Positions 22,130 through 34,065 of a stretch of 64,000 bases of DNA are shown here, one piece after another. This DNA comes from Siphonodentalium dalli (Eukaryota; Mollusca; Scaphopoda; Gadilida; Siphonodentaliidae). The position numbers and the translations under genes are program-made. The notes beneath the pieces were generated by a model. The model searched no databases and was not told the origin of the DNA. It worked only from the letters and a program-made list of their open reading frames with translations. Location of the stretch: the NCBI GenBank assembly GCA_032622095.1, contig CP136066.1:93083319-93147318 (forward strand), given 5' to 3'. The stretch's first letter is position 1; every line of letters starts with the position of its first letter.

Positions 22130-23910
22130 CGTTCGCTCAAAAAGTTAGAAAATCGCACTAAAGTTGCACATAGATACTACCCACCACATCCACTCGTCAA
22201 TCTAGTTTTATCTGCATTCGCGATTTTTACTCCCTCCCCCGAGTTTCGATGGAATTTGCTAAAAGTCTGAACCCTCCCGAAGCGAGCTCTCCGTTGGGCA
22301 GGTTGCTCTATAGCAGAGGACCGCCTTTGTGTGCGATCCCACAGTATACCGACGTACCCTGGCCCTGCAATAACATCGCTCCTTCGTTCGCCCGTTTTGA
22401 TTAGGCAGGAAAAATAGCCGATTGTTTTGTCCCAGCCATACATCAGTAACGGCTGGGAGAAAACACTTTTCAGTGGAATATTTCGGTCCCAATCACTCTT
22501 CCCATCTGTGAAATGCAATAAATATTCGGCTCCTCTATTAACAATGTTTCCCAATTAGGGAGAGAGATAGGGAGAGAGTGAGAGAGAGAGGGGGTGATTA
22601 ATTTTTTCAACATTCAGGGGCCGGTAACTCGGTCAATGTTCATACCGATTTACAATATGTTCACGGCATCGTATATGTTTAGACCCTCCATTCCATGAAA
22701 GTTTGGTCGCGATCGGAGATAATTTATTTTTTGCGACATTGAACACCCCTCTGATTAAATTGCTCATTTATTTGAAAAGTTAGAAAATTTCACCGAATTT
22801 GCGCGTGGATAGTAACCACCACACCACTCGTCAAATTTGTTCTATCTCGATTCACGATTTCTCCATTTTTTGTTTTCCTTTGTGAGATTTACTCGAATTT
22901 GCCAAAAGCCTCGACACACACCGATGCAAGCTCTCTATTAGACGGATTGCTTTTAAACCACGTCAGTCAAACTTCAAGGATGTATCTATTGTATACCGAG
23001 GCACCTGCTAGCGCATTTCACTCGCTCCTTCATTAGCCTGTTTGAATTTGACGGGAGTTTTGCCATATATCGATGGCAGGCTGTGTTCCTCTGCATGTAG
23101 TACGCATTACGCTATATAGCGTCGCCCCTAGTAAACCCTTTGCTCTGAAACTTAAGAAATCACACCAGAGTTGGGCGTTGATACCCACTATCACACCCGC
23201 TCGTCAGCAAAATTAAATCTCCATTTTGATATTTTGAAGTATTTTTCAACTTGGTTTTTGTTGGAATTTGCCAATTTGAACCCACCTGAACACGAGTTAT
23301 CCGTTGGTCAGGTTGCTTTGTAAGTAGAGCGGTCAAACTTTGGGATATTACCAAATGTATATGGACGTACCTGATCCTGCATTAAGCTCGCTCCTTCGTT
23401 AACCTGGTGGGATTTCGCGAGAAAAATAGGTTTAGTGATACAGCACTTAACAATAATTATTTATATTTTAAAGCCTCGCCACGAGTAAACCTTCGACCTT
23501 AGCGCGAATTAAACAGACACCAATAAGATGCGCTTGGATACTATCTATCATATCCACTACTCAGAATTTTTTTTATCTCGATGTTTGATTTTTAGACAAT
23601 TCCCCCCCCCCCCCCCTTTGATTTTCGTTGGAATTTGCAAAAAGTATGAACCCACCCGAAGCTAGCTCGCCGTTGGGCAGGTTGGTGTTATAGTAGAGCT
23701 ATCAAACTTCAGGGGCCTAGCTACGGGATACCAGCGTACCCGCTCCTGCATTAACCTTGCTCATCAATTAGCCCATTGGAATTGGCGCCAAAAGTAGGTC
23801 ATTTGCTTGTCAATGTTGTAGATCGGTAACGGCTGGGACAAGAAACTTATAAATTGTACATTCCGGTACGAATCACTCTTCCCATCTGGAGCACGCAATA
23901 AAAATATTAT
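22130..23910 (+). repeat. Diverged tandem repeat, four units of ~370-640 bp
   Basis: The landmark GGAATTTGCYAAAA with CGAAGCGAGCTCTCCGTTGGGCAGGTTGCT recurs at about 22251, 22893, 23262 and 23630. Units also share GAAAATYGCACT...CACCACATCCACTCGTCAA. The first and fourth units both end AATCACTCTTCCCATCTG...GCAATAAA. Overlapping open frames on the minus strand (for example 22177-22554) are not shared between units. Confidence 0.75.
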
Positions 23911-23974
23911 ATCGCTGGACTTGTTTTGTTTTGTTTTTTGTTTTGTTTTTGTGCTAAATCTGACGTTTACATCC

Positions 23975-24085
23975 GCTACCGGTCAGTCTGGTCTCACCAC
24001 CCTCGGCCTGGTCTCACCACCCCGACATGGTATCACCACCCGGCATGGTCTCGTCGCTTCCCCGGTATGGTCTCACCCTCTCCCA
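23975..24085 (+). repeat. Short tandem repeat around GGTCTCACCACCC
   Basis: About four to five copies of a ~22-bp unit (CTGGTCTCACCACCC, CATGGTATCACCACCCGG, CATGGTCTCGTC, TATGGTCTCACCC) are present. Confidence 0.7.
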
Positions 24086-24974
24086 TGCTCCTTCATTAGC
24101 AAAATTATTTAATTTTCGATGTCTGTAACATGGACATTTCTCAACCGATTTACAAAATTCTTTGAGGAGGATCATTAGTACGTCATATAGATACATGGTA
24201 GTAAAAATGGTTGAAATCATCGCAAAAAACAAATTGCGAAAATTTCGCCCCCACCCTAACCAAAAATTGTAAGTCCGACCCTGTCCAAAATATTTTTGTG
24301 TATTATATTGACAACGGCCAGCACTACCATATAAACTAAATCCAGCTATCTTTCTTGTTATGTGAGGACATGCGATCAGAAAGATTTCGAGGTTGACATA
24401 TATATGAGAGAAAACTCTGGAGATAAAAGACGGACACAGTTTTGATGTGCTCATGATTCAGTGGATATCAATATGTATCTATCGACCAAATTTCAGTGCT
24501 GTACTCCTTATATTTTCGGAGTTATGAAAACACAAATTTTCACATAAAGGGAGATAACTCTGCAAGTCAAGCGAGGACATGATTCTCAATATGCCTAAGC
24601 ACTAGAGCTTGTATACATATATATACATACAAATTTTCAGCTTTCTAGCTCTTGCTCTTACTGAGCTATGCTCATTATAAAATTGCTAAGAAAAAAGAGA
24701 ATAATAATAACAGAGAAAAATAAAAATCACAAAAACAATATACTTCCATGTAAAACATGGAAGTATAATAAATAAAGTCGAAACATTGCGGAAACAACAT
24801 GGTTTAAACCAACAAACAGCGTGTGGTGATGCGCTTATATTTCACGCAGGTAACTGAAATATTTCTGAAGGTAACTGAGGTGCTGAGTATATCCGTCGTG
24901 GCGCCTCGCCCGGCAGAAAATGCGCCACGGCCGCGAACGCAGCGGGGACCTTATAGAATCACATTTTCACTATA
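24086..24974. other. Non-coding sequence
   Basis: An open frame of 146 codons on the minus strand (24014-24454) lacks a motif and overlaps the short tandem repeat. An AAAGGGAGATAACTCTGCAA word (about 24545), common in molluscan repeats in my memory, is present. Confidence 0.4.
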
Positions 24975-25960
24975 CAAACTTCACCATTACATGCTGATAC
25001 TTTACCATCGCGCGTGATGAGACTTTATCATTATGATGAGACTTCACCATTACATGCTGAGACTTCACAATTACATGTTGAGACTTTATCATTACGTGAT
25101 GATAATTTATCATTACGTGATGATACCTTATCATTACGTGATGAGACTTTATAATTACGTAATGAGATTTTATCATTATGATGATGACTTTATCATTGTG
25201 ATGATAGTTTATCATTATGATGATGAGACATTATCATTATGATGATCATACATTATCATTTTGATGATGGAACTTTATCATTGCGCGTTGAAACTTTATC
25301 ATTATATTGATGAGACTTCATCATTACGTGATAATACTTGATAATTATGATGAGACTTCACCATTAAATGATGAGACTATCATTATGTGATGGCACTTTA
25401 TCATTATGATGATGTGACTATCATTTTTTATAATACTTTATCATTATGATGAGACTATCATTACGTGATGAGACTTTATCATTATGATTATACTATATCA
25501 TTATGTGATGGCACTTTGTCAATATGATGGTAAAGATAAATAAATGATGATGAAGTCTCATCGCATAGTGATAAAGTCTCATCATCATCATCATAATGAT
25601 AAAGTGTCATCTCGTAATGGTGAAGTCTTATCATCATGATGATCAAGTCTCGTCGCGTAATGATAAAGTCTCATCGTCATAATGGTAAAGTCTCATCATC
25701 ATAATGGTAAAGTATCATCACGTAATGGTGAAGTCTCCTTGTCATGATAAAGTATCATATGATAAAGTCTCATCGTCATAATGATAAAGTCTAATCATTA
25801 TAATAATAAAGTATCATCACGTATAATGGTGAGTTCTCGTCATGAAAATGACAAAGTATCATCATAATGATAAAGTATCATCAGCATAATGATAAATTTT
25901 CACCACGTGTAGTCTCATCATCATAATGATAAAGTCTCAGCATCATAATGCTAAATGTCT
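24975..25960. repeat. TCATTATGATGATGAGACTTTA minisatellite with strand switch
   Basis: From about 24975 to 25540 the units read ACTTTATCATTATGATGATGAG on the plus strand. From about 25545 to 25960 they read CTCATCATCATAATGATAAAGT, the inverse. The junction is about 25520-25560. The two halves therefore form a very large imperfect inverted repeat. The open frames in it are repeat by-products. Confidence 0.9.
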
Positions 25961-26184
25961 CCAGTCGACTTTGAGTTTAATATGATATCTACAGGGCAGT
26001 TCCTGCTGGTAAACTTTCTTCCAATTCTATAGAATGATAGCAGTTACTCTGGGTTACATTGTGTCATTTTCTTTAAGACACATTTAATTTGTTCTCTGCC
26101 ATATCCTTATACGTTGTTCGCCATTTGTTTGATGACTTTTGGTACATTGACGATCACGTTATTCGTTTGTACTTTCGTTTTCTG

Positions 26185-26495
26185 TCCGTGGATGGAGAGG
26201 GTATTCGTGGTCATGCAGTCAGGGGAGGTGCAGTCGGTGCCTTTTTTATTTTGCGTACCTGACAGAACCGGCCGAAAGTTAGGGATTAACAGTGCCGTTT
26301 CCGCACGAGCTATCGACTTGGGGATTGGAACTTATATACATACAGGTTTATTCTGCACGATAGTACATGCCCCATCTCGCTCGATTCCCTGGTGGCGGCG
26401 CGGTCGGCGGGTGTTATTTTCGGCGTTTTGCGTACATTCATAGAGATTTCGACAGCAACGTATGGGTTAGTTTATTCACTTCCGCTATAGCTTGC
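26185..26495 (-). repeat. Inverted copy of the 3.5-kb dispersed repeat
   Basis: It matches 3480-3786 in reverse complement with substitutions (GCAGTCGGTGCCTTTTTTATTTTGCGTACCTGACAG, GATAGTACATGCCCCATCTCGC, GGGTGTTATTTTCGGCGTTTTGCGTAC, TTCACTTCCGCTATAGCTTG). The plus-strand frame at 26114-26443 belongs to this repeat. Confidence 0.7.
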
Positions 26496-27455
26496 GGGTA
26501 TGAGTGGCCTATTCGGCTTCACAACATTTGCCTGCATAATTTTTTCAAAGACCATGCCCATCTTGGAGGTTAGACCAAGGTTCACAACACCTTGAGGTAT
26601 CGATTGATTTGGTTCTGTTTTTTTGGACCGAGTCCCGTCCTGTTACTCTTCAATAACAGACGTTACGCCCAGAATCGTATAGGTGGGAGTCATCTTGCGT
26701 GTGTGTCTTCGGGTTATGTCAAATGGACGTTTTGAACTTAGAGGGAAGCCTTTTCCAAGCATGATGATATCAAACATGCGTATATCACATCCGTTGACTG
26801 TCAAAGCAACGAGATTTATAAGTAAACAGAACCTTGTTTCCAGAAGATGTATGTGAATAATATCCTCACTTTACCTTTTTTATCGCGGATACGTCACATG
26901 ATTATTCACATTCAGGGGTTACGTGAATTCCCGGGCTCCATGTGTAAATGTAGTTCGTCTTTTTAATGAAAGTAAAGGAGTAAAGAGTAAAGGAGCGGGA
27001 CTCTGTCCAAAACAGCGCCAACCCAACCGATATCCCAAGCTATTGTGGTCCGAGAAGACTTGGTCTACTTGGGGGTCTGAGATATGACAAGATAATCTGT
27101 TCCCTCCATGCACATGTACATGTTCTGAAGTGAGTAATTCTACACAATTCTTAATATTAATAGATACCGATGCGATGAGTAACTATTGACGTTCGGTGGA
27201 AAATGTACATATATCCGGCTTTACTTCCAATAACCACGGCGGATTTACAGAATATCTTAAGTTTAGTATTCCTCTGACAAGATTCGGCTTCAGTTTGTTA
27301 CATGTCTTTAGAAATTGCCGTTTCAATCATTAAGTGGTATCTATACATATAGCTCTATCTATATCCCTCTATCGCTATCTCTTTACTTCTTTGATTTATT
27401 TCACTTTCAAAGAGGAACTTTTGGCAACAATACACGGGACTAATACCAGCAATAA
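26496..27455. other. Non-coding sequence downstream of the cluster
   Basis: No gene or clear repeat was recognised. The cluster's last stop lies just to the right. Confidence 0.45.
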
Positions 27456-27461
27456 TTTATT
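27456..27461 (-). promoter_or_regulatory. Possible AATAAA polyadenylation signal
   Basis: On the minus strand AATAAA lies 67 nt past the stop of the 29311-27528 exon. No canonical signal was found within about 150 nt of the stops at 37775 and 42219. Confidence 0.45.
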
Positions 27462-27527
27462 TTCAAATCCAAAACCTCGAAGCACTATACTAATAGTGAT
27501 ACATATATACACAAGTTAACAAGAAAT

Positions 27528-29311
27528 TCACACAACTGGTCCAAAGAACTCGTGGACGAAACTCCAGAAATCTGACATGTCTGGTAGGGGCTTAACCACG
27601 TGTTTACTTCCGGGCGGAGGTAAGGTAGGCAGGACCTGTTCCTGCTGGAAATGATTAGTGATGAGGAACACCTTGATGTTGTTCAGTACTGTCATAATGC
27701 TCTCAAATTCCGACGGCATGAATTTCCCAATCTTGACCTGACGTTGCATTAATACCTTCACAAGACGTAGTACCTTCGCAATGGATCTCAGTCCAACCGG
27801 TTTCACTATTGTCAACGGATCGTATGGTGTTGTCGTGGGTCCGGTTACCATGGCGACTGCAGGTAATGGTGGTCGTAGTATTGTCGTAGCCCCAAGCACA
27901 CCAGCAGTATGAACATTTGCCAGCGGTAAAGCAATATGCGCTTGCTGAAGTCCAACTCCACTCACAACTTGAGCAGGCAATGGAGGTGGATTGCCTCTAA
28001 TATTTCCACCAGTGGTAGCATTCCGTGTCATTTCGTTAAAACGTCGTGAAAGACTTGATCGAAAATGTTCCGCTGCCATGTTAATTGCTCTTGTTTGTCT
28101 GTCTAGAGTCAACCACTTTCTAAATCTTTGTTCGCCAAGTAATGACTCTTCTCCGAATCTTGGGAATGCAGTCTTCGCTGGACTGCTTCCTGTTATATTG
28201 GGATTCTTTTCCGACAATAGCATGAAGAGTGCCAATGAGTCGTTGCTATATTCCGCCAGTAGAGACTGGTTACTAGAGTTATATTCCGTCTGAAGAACTT
28301 GTGCGACACCTGCCGAGTTGGTAGTCCCGTTGGAATTTGTACTGTTTAATGGTTCATTGCTTTGGTTCTTCGATTGACCACTCGTTGAAGACGGTTCGGT
28401 TGATTGTGTGCCATTTCCTGTTCCGTCCGCTATTTCGTAAATCACACGAGGATCTGATTGTCTCGCTATTCCCGTCATTTCATATTTCTCATTTGATATT
28501 CCAAGCGTGTTTGCATTGTTATCCGTGTTGCTGCCTGTTGTTGAAGCAATGTGTTTTTCAAGTGTGATATTGTTGTGAGACTGGGATGGTCCGTTTGCCA
28601 TTATCGTTGACTGGGATGCATCGTTGCTTCCCATCGGTAGAGCAACTCCATGTGGTTTGATGCTTTGTGGAGATGAAGCCGTATCACCGTGAGGCGCTGG
28701 TGGGTTTCTCACTGGGAACTCACCAGGTGATGCTCCAAATGGCACGACCTGGATATTAGAAGATAGAGAAAGGTGCCCCTCCAAAGACAGCGGTTCGTTC
28801 GTTTGCGACAAATGCGTTCTCGTCTCGATAAAAGGGGAACCAATTTCTATGACATTTGAATCCATATGGCTATCGGCTGGTGATAACTTAGCTTTCTCAT
28901 TCGTCAATGCAGAAATTTGTGGTTCTGTCATATGGCCCGTCGTCTTATCTGACCCAAACGGCACAACCTGAATATTCGGCGACAGAGCAAATTGCGGATG
29001 TCCCGATCCAAGGTTTGTAGCGTGCTGAGGCTTTGATCCGACATGCTGCCCATTTGTTTGGCTGGCGCTCAGATTCACAACCGTTTCGTTGGTTTCTGCC
29101 ATTTTTGAAATGCCAAACTCCACCATACTGTTAGGATGGTCCGTGATCGGGTCCATTCGGCCATGATCCGCTATGTTCGGGCGTTCCAATTGTGGGACTC
29201 CTGGGTGACCTTCGGTTGTATTGGTTTCGCTTCTGGCATTATGTGAGGTAGACGCTTGTCGTTTCCTCCTCACTGGAGCAGGATTGTTTCCATGTCCTGT
29301 CTGGATCTCTC
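27528..29311 (-). CDS. Terminal exon E of secreted low-complexity paralogue (YDP domain)
   Basis: A phase-1 acceptor (GATTCAACAG before 29311) opens a frame of 593 residues ending in a TGA at 27528-27530. The exon starts with a ~13-residue lead and a basic RRKR site (29270-29259), typical of proprotein-convertase cleavage. Next come about 340 Ser/Thr/Asn/Gln/Gly/Pro-rich residues, in which VVPFG follows an NIQ word twice. A conserved middle motif (LTLDRQTR..NMAAEHFR) follows, then a short TTTT linker. The C-terminal 98 residues (27824-27528) form the domain shared with exons C and D: YDP at the start, amphipathic helix LRLVKVLMQRQ, FESIMTVLNNIKVFLITN, then DFW and FFG near the end. I do not recognise the domain in any named family. 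No signal-peptide exon of its own was found upstream. A polyadenylation signal follows at 27461. Confidence 0.8.
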
Positions 29312-30459
29312 CTGTTGAATCAGAGTAATATTAATTGCGTAACTTTTAAAATAATATCACACTGTTTACCCTTCAGTACAATAGATTTTGCTTTATTGAT
29401 AGTTTGACGTATCAAGATCATAGACCGTAACTTGGTTTGGCCTATTAGTGCAGGTAACGTCGTCGCTTCTGGTGAAATTTAACCCAGAATCTGTCAAAGA
29501 TATATTGCATCTGTGCTCTAACCAAACGTTATAATATGTCATGAATACCACGCCTCAGAAATTTACATGTATACGAAGTTTGACATTGGCATTAACTTAA
29601 TATGGTTAAGACAGGAATGAAGACGTGAACTCATAGGTCGTTGACAATTTAACCACGTATACCGGTTGAGAAAATTAAATATAGATGTATACTGTAGTCG
29701 ACTCAATCTACCTCGGATAGCTACACCCTTTTAAAGATGGTCTATATCTTCCCAGCAAATTTATATAGATTCCATGGTTCAATCTAACTCGGATAGCTAC
29801 ACACTTTTAAAGATGGTCTATCTCTTCAAAGCAAATTTATATAGGTTCCAGGGTATAAAATTATATATATGAATCGAGGACACCTATCCGGAAAATCTAT
29901 CAATTAATATCAATTTACACTCATGGGACAGTTTTAGGGGTTGTTTTTATAACAGAAATCCACAAAACGTTCGGAAGGTACGAAGAGCGTACAAAGAGAG
30001 CACAATATTTTGTCAGCACCCTCAACCAAGTTAGAAATTGAACAAATTAAATCTTCTTTCATAATCTTGAGATATCATACCATGAGTGTATGAACGATTT
30101 TACAGAAGTTCTTGGTACTTGAAAACAGTGAAATTTCAAATATTTTTCATGTCATAAAAGTTTAGTAAATATGACTATAATTCCAACAATTTGGTGGAAT
30201 ACTTTGTCACAAAATGATGGCTTGTAACAAATTTAAAAAAGAAATATCAGACAGATTTATGAGAAAATCCATGTTTGAATACCAAAAATATTTGGTAAAA
30301 CATGTCTGGCTCTCTAATAGTACTTTCTAATAGCAATTACTTTCTTTAACAATTTTAAACATTTTTTATCATTATTTCTTACATTCTTTAACAATTTTTG
30401 TTTTTTTTTCATTTTTCTTACATTTTTTAACAATTCTAAAAATAATACAAAATTTGTTA

Positions 30460-30529
30460 CGCCAATGCATTCTCTTATATATGCGAGGCGACCTATGGTC
30501 GACTCGCATATATAAGAGAATGTATTGGC
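30460..30529. repeat. Hairpin related to the TTATATATGCGA MITE family
   Basis: GCCAATGCATTCTCTTATATATGCGAG and its inverse CTCGCATATATAAGAGAATGTATTGGC are separated by about 16 bases. The same hairpin core occurs in the elements at 31422, 39281 and 43699. Confidence 0.8.
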
Positions 30530-30665
30530 AGATGATTTTCGCAAAAATATCAAATGGACGCCACTGTTAGGTAATTGGACCAGTTCTTGTTTGAGTGTAA
30601 GACAAATGAGTGTTTATCGTATATAAGCGCTGGGCAGCGTGACAAGCATCACATGTTCCATTATG

Positions 30666-30884
30666 TTAACCATTTCTTCACTAAATACTCATTGACGAAA
30701 TGTTCAGATAATATGTTAAACAAACGGTTGTTGAACTTATTATCTGAACATTTCCCACTAATGAAATAGAATTCTTCTGCACTTGTATTATCTTTTGTGA
30801 ACATCCCTCAACATGAATAATAGCCCAATCCAATGTATACTTATATAACTGAGTGAGATAATCCAAATGGTACATAAAGGGTTA
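30666..30884 (+). mobile_element. MITE, AACCCTTTC family, copy
   Basis: The ends resemble TTAACCMTTTCTTYACTAAATACTCATTGA and ATAAAGGGTTA. A core hairpin (TTCAGATAATATGTTAAACAAA...GAACTTATTATCTGAACATTTCCCAC) is shared with the other copies. Confidence 0.75.
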
Positions 30885-30906
30885 TTCTACGCTGATGGTA
30901 TATATT

Positions 30907-31160
30907 TTAACACTTTCTATACTAAATACTCATTGGTTCCCTTATGACATATTCAGATAATAAGTTCAACAAACTACGATAGAACTTATTATCTGAACAT
31001 TTCCCACAAATGAATAGGAATCATTCTGCTCTTGTGTTATCTGTTCGTATATCTGGCATCTGCTTTTATAACATGAACACCCATCCAAATGAATAGTAGA
31101 CCGTTCCAATGTGTACTTTTATAACAGACTGTGAGAATCCATTCAATATAGACAGGGTTA
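30907..31160 (+). mobile_element. MITE, AACCCTTTC family, copy
   Basis: It starts TTAACACTTTCTATACTAAATACTCATTGG and ends AATCCATTCAATATAGACAGGGTTA, with the internal TTCAGATAATAAGTTC / GAACTTATTATCTGAA hairpin. It is non-coding. Confidence 0.8.
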
Positions 31161-31219
31161 AAGCGACTCGTAATCTGTAAGTCTCAAACAAAATAAAGCG
31201 AAGGAATGGTCTTTTGTCT

Positions 31220-31383
31220 CTAACACAAATAGCGTTTTCTGTTCGTTTCTTGCCGATATGGAAAAAATAAAGGGAGTTCGTGGAATTTCTCTGACTTCAG
31301 CAAGTCAAGTAGTCCTGCCATTTTGGTTAATATGTTGGTGGCTCCGACAGATTCAGCTATCATGTTAATGGGGATAAATGATG
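31220..31383 (-). CDS. Candidate short terminal exon F (truncated relative of the YDP domain)
   Basis: A strong acceptor (CTTTTTTTTAACAG before 31383) opens a frame in phase 1, the same phase as all cluster exons. It runs 53 codons to a TAG at 31222-31220. The text SVGATNILTKMAGLLDLLKSE can be laid against VGP..ITKLLRLVKLLIEKQ of exon C, so it may be a short or decayed relative of the shared C-terminal domain. It has no RRKR site upstream and no Thr-rich linker, but an NRKR lies near its end. It is too short to be sure that it is coding. It may be a real exon, a fossil exon or chance. Confidence 0.35.
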
Positions 31384-31421
31384 CTGTTAAAAAAAAGTAC
31401 AGTTAGGTTTCTTAACCCTTT

Positions 31422-31619
31422 TATGGCGGGAGCTGCGCTGGTGCAGCATTAAATATCTTGAGCCAGTGCATACCTTTATATATGCGATGCTCTCTAAGAG
31501 AATTCACTGACTTACAAGATCAAAGTAAATATTGTTAGGCCAATGCATTAGCTTATATATGCGAAGCGCCCTATAGATATTCGCAAAAATTCGGGAAGCA
31601 CTAGTCATGGAAGGGTTAA
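31422..31619 (+). mobile_element. MITE, TTATATATGCGA family, copy
   Basis: It starts TTAACCCTTTTATGGCGGGAGCTGCGCT and ends CTAGTCATGGAAGGGTTAA. It contains two TATATATGCGA words. Relatives are at 39281-39543 and 43699-43924. Confidence 0.75.
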
Positions 31620-31810
31620 ACATTCATTTTGGAGATCTTTGGCAAATCTATATGATTCAAGACAATGACATTATATGTACGGAGTGTTTAGGTACCCAGC
31701 TATTTGAAAATATTTCAGAAAAATAACAATGGCTGTGAAAATTAATGAAAACCGACCCAAATGTAGGTTGCTATTTTGGTATTTCCGCAACAACGAAAGT
31801 ATCCATTATT

Positions 31811-31910
31811 TAACCCTGTCTTAACTAAATATTCATTAATGATGAGTTTCCTTGGGAAATATTCAGATAATAAGTTAACTTGTTATTTGAAAATTTCTCA
31901 CCTACATGTC
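31811..31910 (+). mobile_element. Partial MITE, AACCCTTTC family
   Basis: It starts TAACCCTGTCTTAACTAAATATTCATTAATGATGAG and keeps TTCAGATAATAAGTT, but the right end is missing. Confidence 0.6.
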
Positions 31911-31937
31911 TGCCTGTAAAACTCAACAGATTATATT

Positions 31938-32144
31938 CAACAAATGAATGAATTTGAGCCAATGTTAATACAAAATACACTCATGTGCTCTTTTATATGA
32001 ACGATGCAAACAACATGGTAATTATAATGTAAATGGGTCGTCATAAACTCATTTTTAATTATAATTACCATGTTGTTTACATTGTTCATAGAGCACATGA
32101 GTGTATTTTGCATTAATCCATGGCTCAAAATCATTCATTTGTTG
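31938..32144. mobile_element. Foldback element with ~90-bp arms
   Basis: The left arm, CAACAAATGAATGAATTTGAGCC...CACTCATGTGCTC...ACAACATGGTAATTATAAT, is repeated in inverse order on the right (ATTATAATTACCATGTTGTTT...GAGCACATGAGTGTATTTTGC...GGCTCAAAATCATTCATTTGTTG). A copy of the right arm also lies at about 34130-34235. Confidence 0.85.
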
Positions 32145-32750
32145 CATATATTTTACAAAAGGATATGGTCACATAAATGGCCGGATTTAGTGTACAGTTC
32201 CCATTTAAATGTATTAAAATTGATATGTTCTTGTTTCCTACATTGTTGGATTTTCTTCGGATCGTCAATATTTATCAAAGTCCGCGATAAAGACAATTCA
32301 AGGAAAATAACGGTACTTTTTTTTAAGAGCATAATTTTTTCTCCGTGCACCAATATCCATTGCTGGATCAGCAGGACCTAACGCCACATGATCCTAGCAG
32401 GGCCAGTTAACCAGGGGTTAATATATATGACCTACGAAGTTTGGTAATCTACTGACTCCTCAATTATGGACCTACTCCCCCATTCAAACACAAGTTCGCT
32501 GTTATTGATCTACCGTATGGACTGCCTTCCAGAGTAGCTGTCTATATAACACTTGACTAACATAATATGATGAAAATACCCCTTTGCACTAAACCCTGCC
32601 CAGACATTAGTTAAAACGAACAATCAAACAAACTCCACCAAATGTTATAGCAACTAAATCAACCACAACCCATATAACAATAAGCTCCGGAAGGCACTGT
32701 ACCAAACACCATAAAATCACAAAATATTTAACTGAAACCATGTGAAAAAT
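32145..32750. other. Non-coding sequence
   Basis: It contains an AATGGCCGGATTTAGTGTACAGT word (32177) that is also an end of the 34066-34293 element. No gene is supported. Confidence 0.45.
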
Positions 32751-33155
32751 TATGGGAGGCCGTTTTCACATTTATTAATAGTTTGACTTAAGCACAATTT
32801 AATTGCTTAATCGCAATTACTTATACATGTACATATATCTACCCAATTTCGCTTTAGCACAATAACCACCCATCGAAGATCGAATGAGTTTCATAATCAG
32901 GTTTCGCTGGTTGTTTTGTGTTTTCTAAAATAATCTCACCGGATAGTCATACTGCAGAATATTCGATAAGAATTAACGGGATTGTTTTTATGGTGATAAA
33001 TAATTGTGCTTGAGCGCAATTCAATTGCGCTTAATTGTGAGTGAAATTACAGAATTTTAATAGCCCTTAAGCGAAATTGCTGCCCACTTAATGTTAACTG
33101 AATTGCGTTTAAGCTAAGTCCAATTATTTAACAATTGTGAAAATGCCCTCCCATA
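32751..33155. mobile_element. 405-bp MITE with TATGGGAGGC ends
   Basis: The ends TATGGGAGGCCGTTTTCACA and TGTGAAAATGCCCTCCCATA are inverted repeats. TA at both outer edges is consistent with a TA target duplication (Tc1/mariner-like). The interior contains many GCGCTTAAGCGC-like small palindromes, as at 13108-13403. Confidence 0.8.
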
Positions 33156-34065
33156 AAAATTAAAGGGACTGGCGTACGGTATTATCTATTTTATTCATCA
33201 GTGTGTCAGTGTAAGACTTCTAATTACAGGCAAAAATGGCTTGTTATAATGGAAAACCTGTATGAGTATGAAATTTTCTAAACTCTGTAAAAAACTGTAT
33301 GAGTAATCGTTTGAAAAAAAAATTCTGTTGCGTATATGAGAATCCTCGAAAAGTGACACACTAGATACAAAAACGAGCAATTACTAGGCTTGAAGCCACT
33401 TGGTGATCTGCGCTCTAAAATACACCTAATATTAATTCGCTTCTGAATTTTTCCCGGTAACGACAAACACTTGAAATACATGTACATTTCTACGAGCATT
33501 ATATGTCCCATAAAGTCCCATTGAAGTTATAAATAAATACAACTTTGATGGGAACACTACGTTTGGGTCCCAACCATTTACACGACATGGAACAGAAAAG
33601 AGCGTTCCTTGTTAGTGCATTCCTGATAAGGTAGAAATAAAGAGCGTTTTTTTTTCATTTCTGTGCGAAAAAAAATTCAAACAGTTGGAAAATGGCTGTG
33701 ACCATGACAAGTATCATATGAAGCCGGTATATCAATACGTCACGTATTTGTAAACATCTCATACCTCCTTTCAACTTACATAGAGAAAATATTAAAGCTC
33801 GAATGAGCCATGTTTAATTTGATGTTTGAATAGTATACGTCCAGTTAATCTCTTCATATAATGCACCCCACCCAAAGTCAATGCACTAGATATTACATAT
33901 TCACAGATTGACACATAATTATAAGTCCAAAATCGGTAAAACAACAAATGGCCCACCCAATTTGACGCGTCCACGCTGTCTGTGTTAATTATAAAATTGG
34001 TCAATGCATGGTCTATTTTGGATGGGTTAAATGGACAAATAAAATTCTGTCTTATTGGAATCCTT
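33156..34065. other. Non-coding sequence
   Basis: It includes a second AATAAAGAGCGTT pair (about 33597-33650). Minus-strand open frames of 60-96 codons lack support. Confidence 0.45.

Larger units (their letters stand above)
29312..31219. other. Intron or intergenic sequence with repeats
   Basis: It holds an ~83-bp tandem duplication (about 29698-29855, CTCGGATAGCTACAC...TTTTAAAGATGGTCTAT), a TTATATATGCGAG hairpin (30460-30529), and two MITEs of the AACCCTTTC family (30666-30884, 30907-31160). No further exon was identified. Confidence 0.6.

Noticed and set aside
24014-24454. 146-codon minus-strand frame
   Set aside because: It overlaps a short tandem repeat, the text is not protein-like, and no motif is present.
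33278-33380. Minus-strand hydrophobic starts near 33.4 and 33.8 kb as signal-peptide exons for exon E
   Set aside because: No ATG in the matching frame, or no canonical donor in phase 1.
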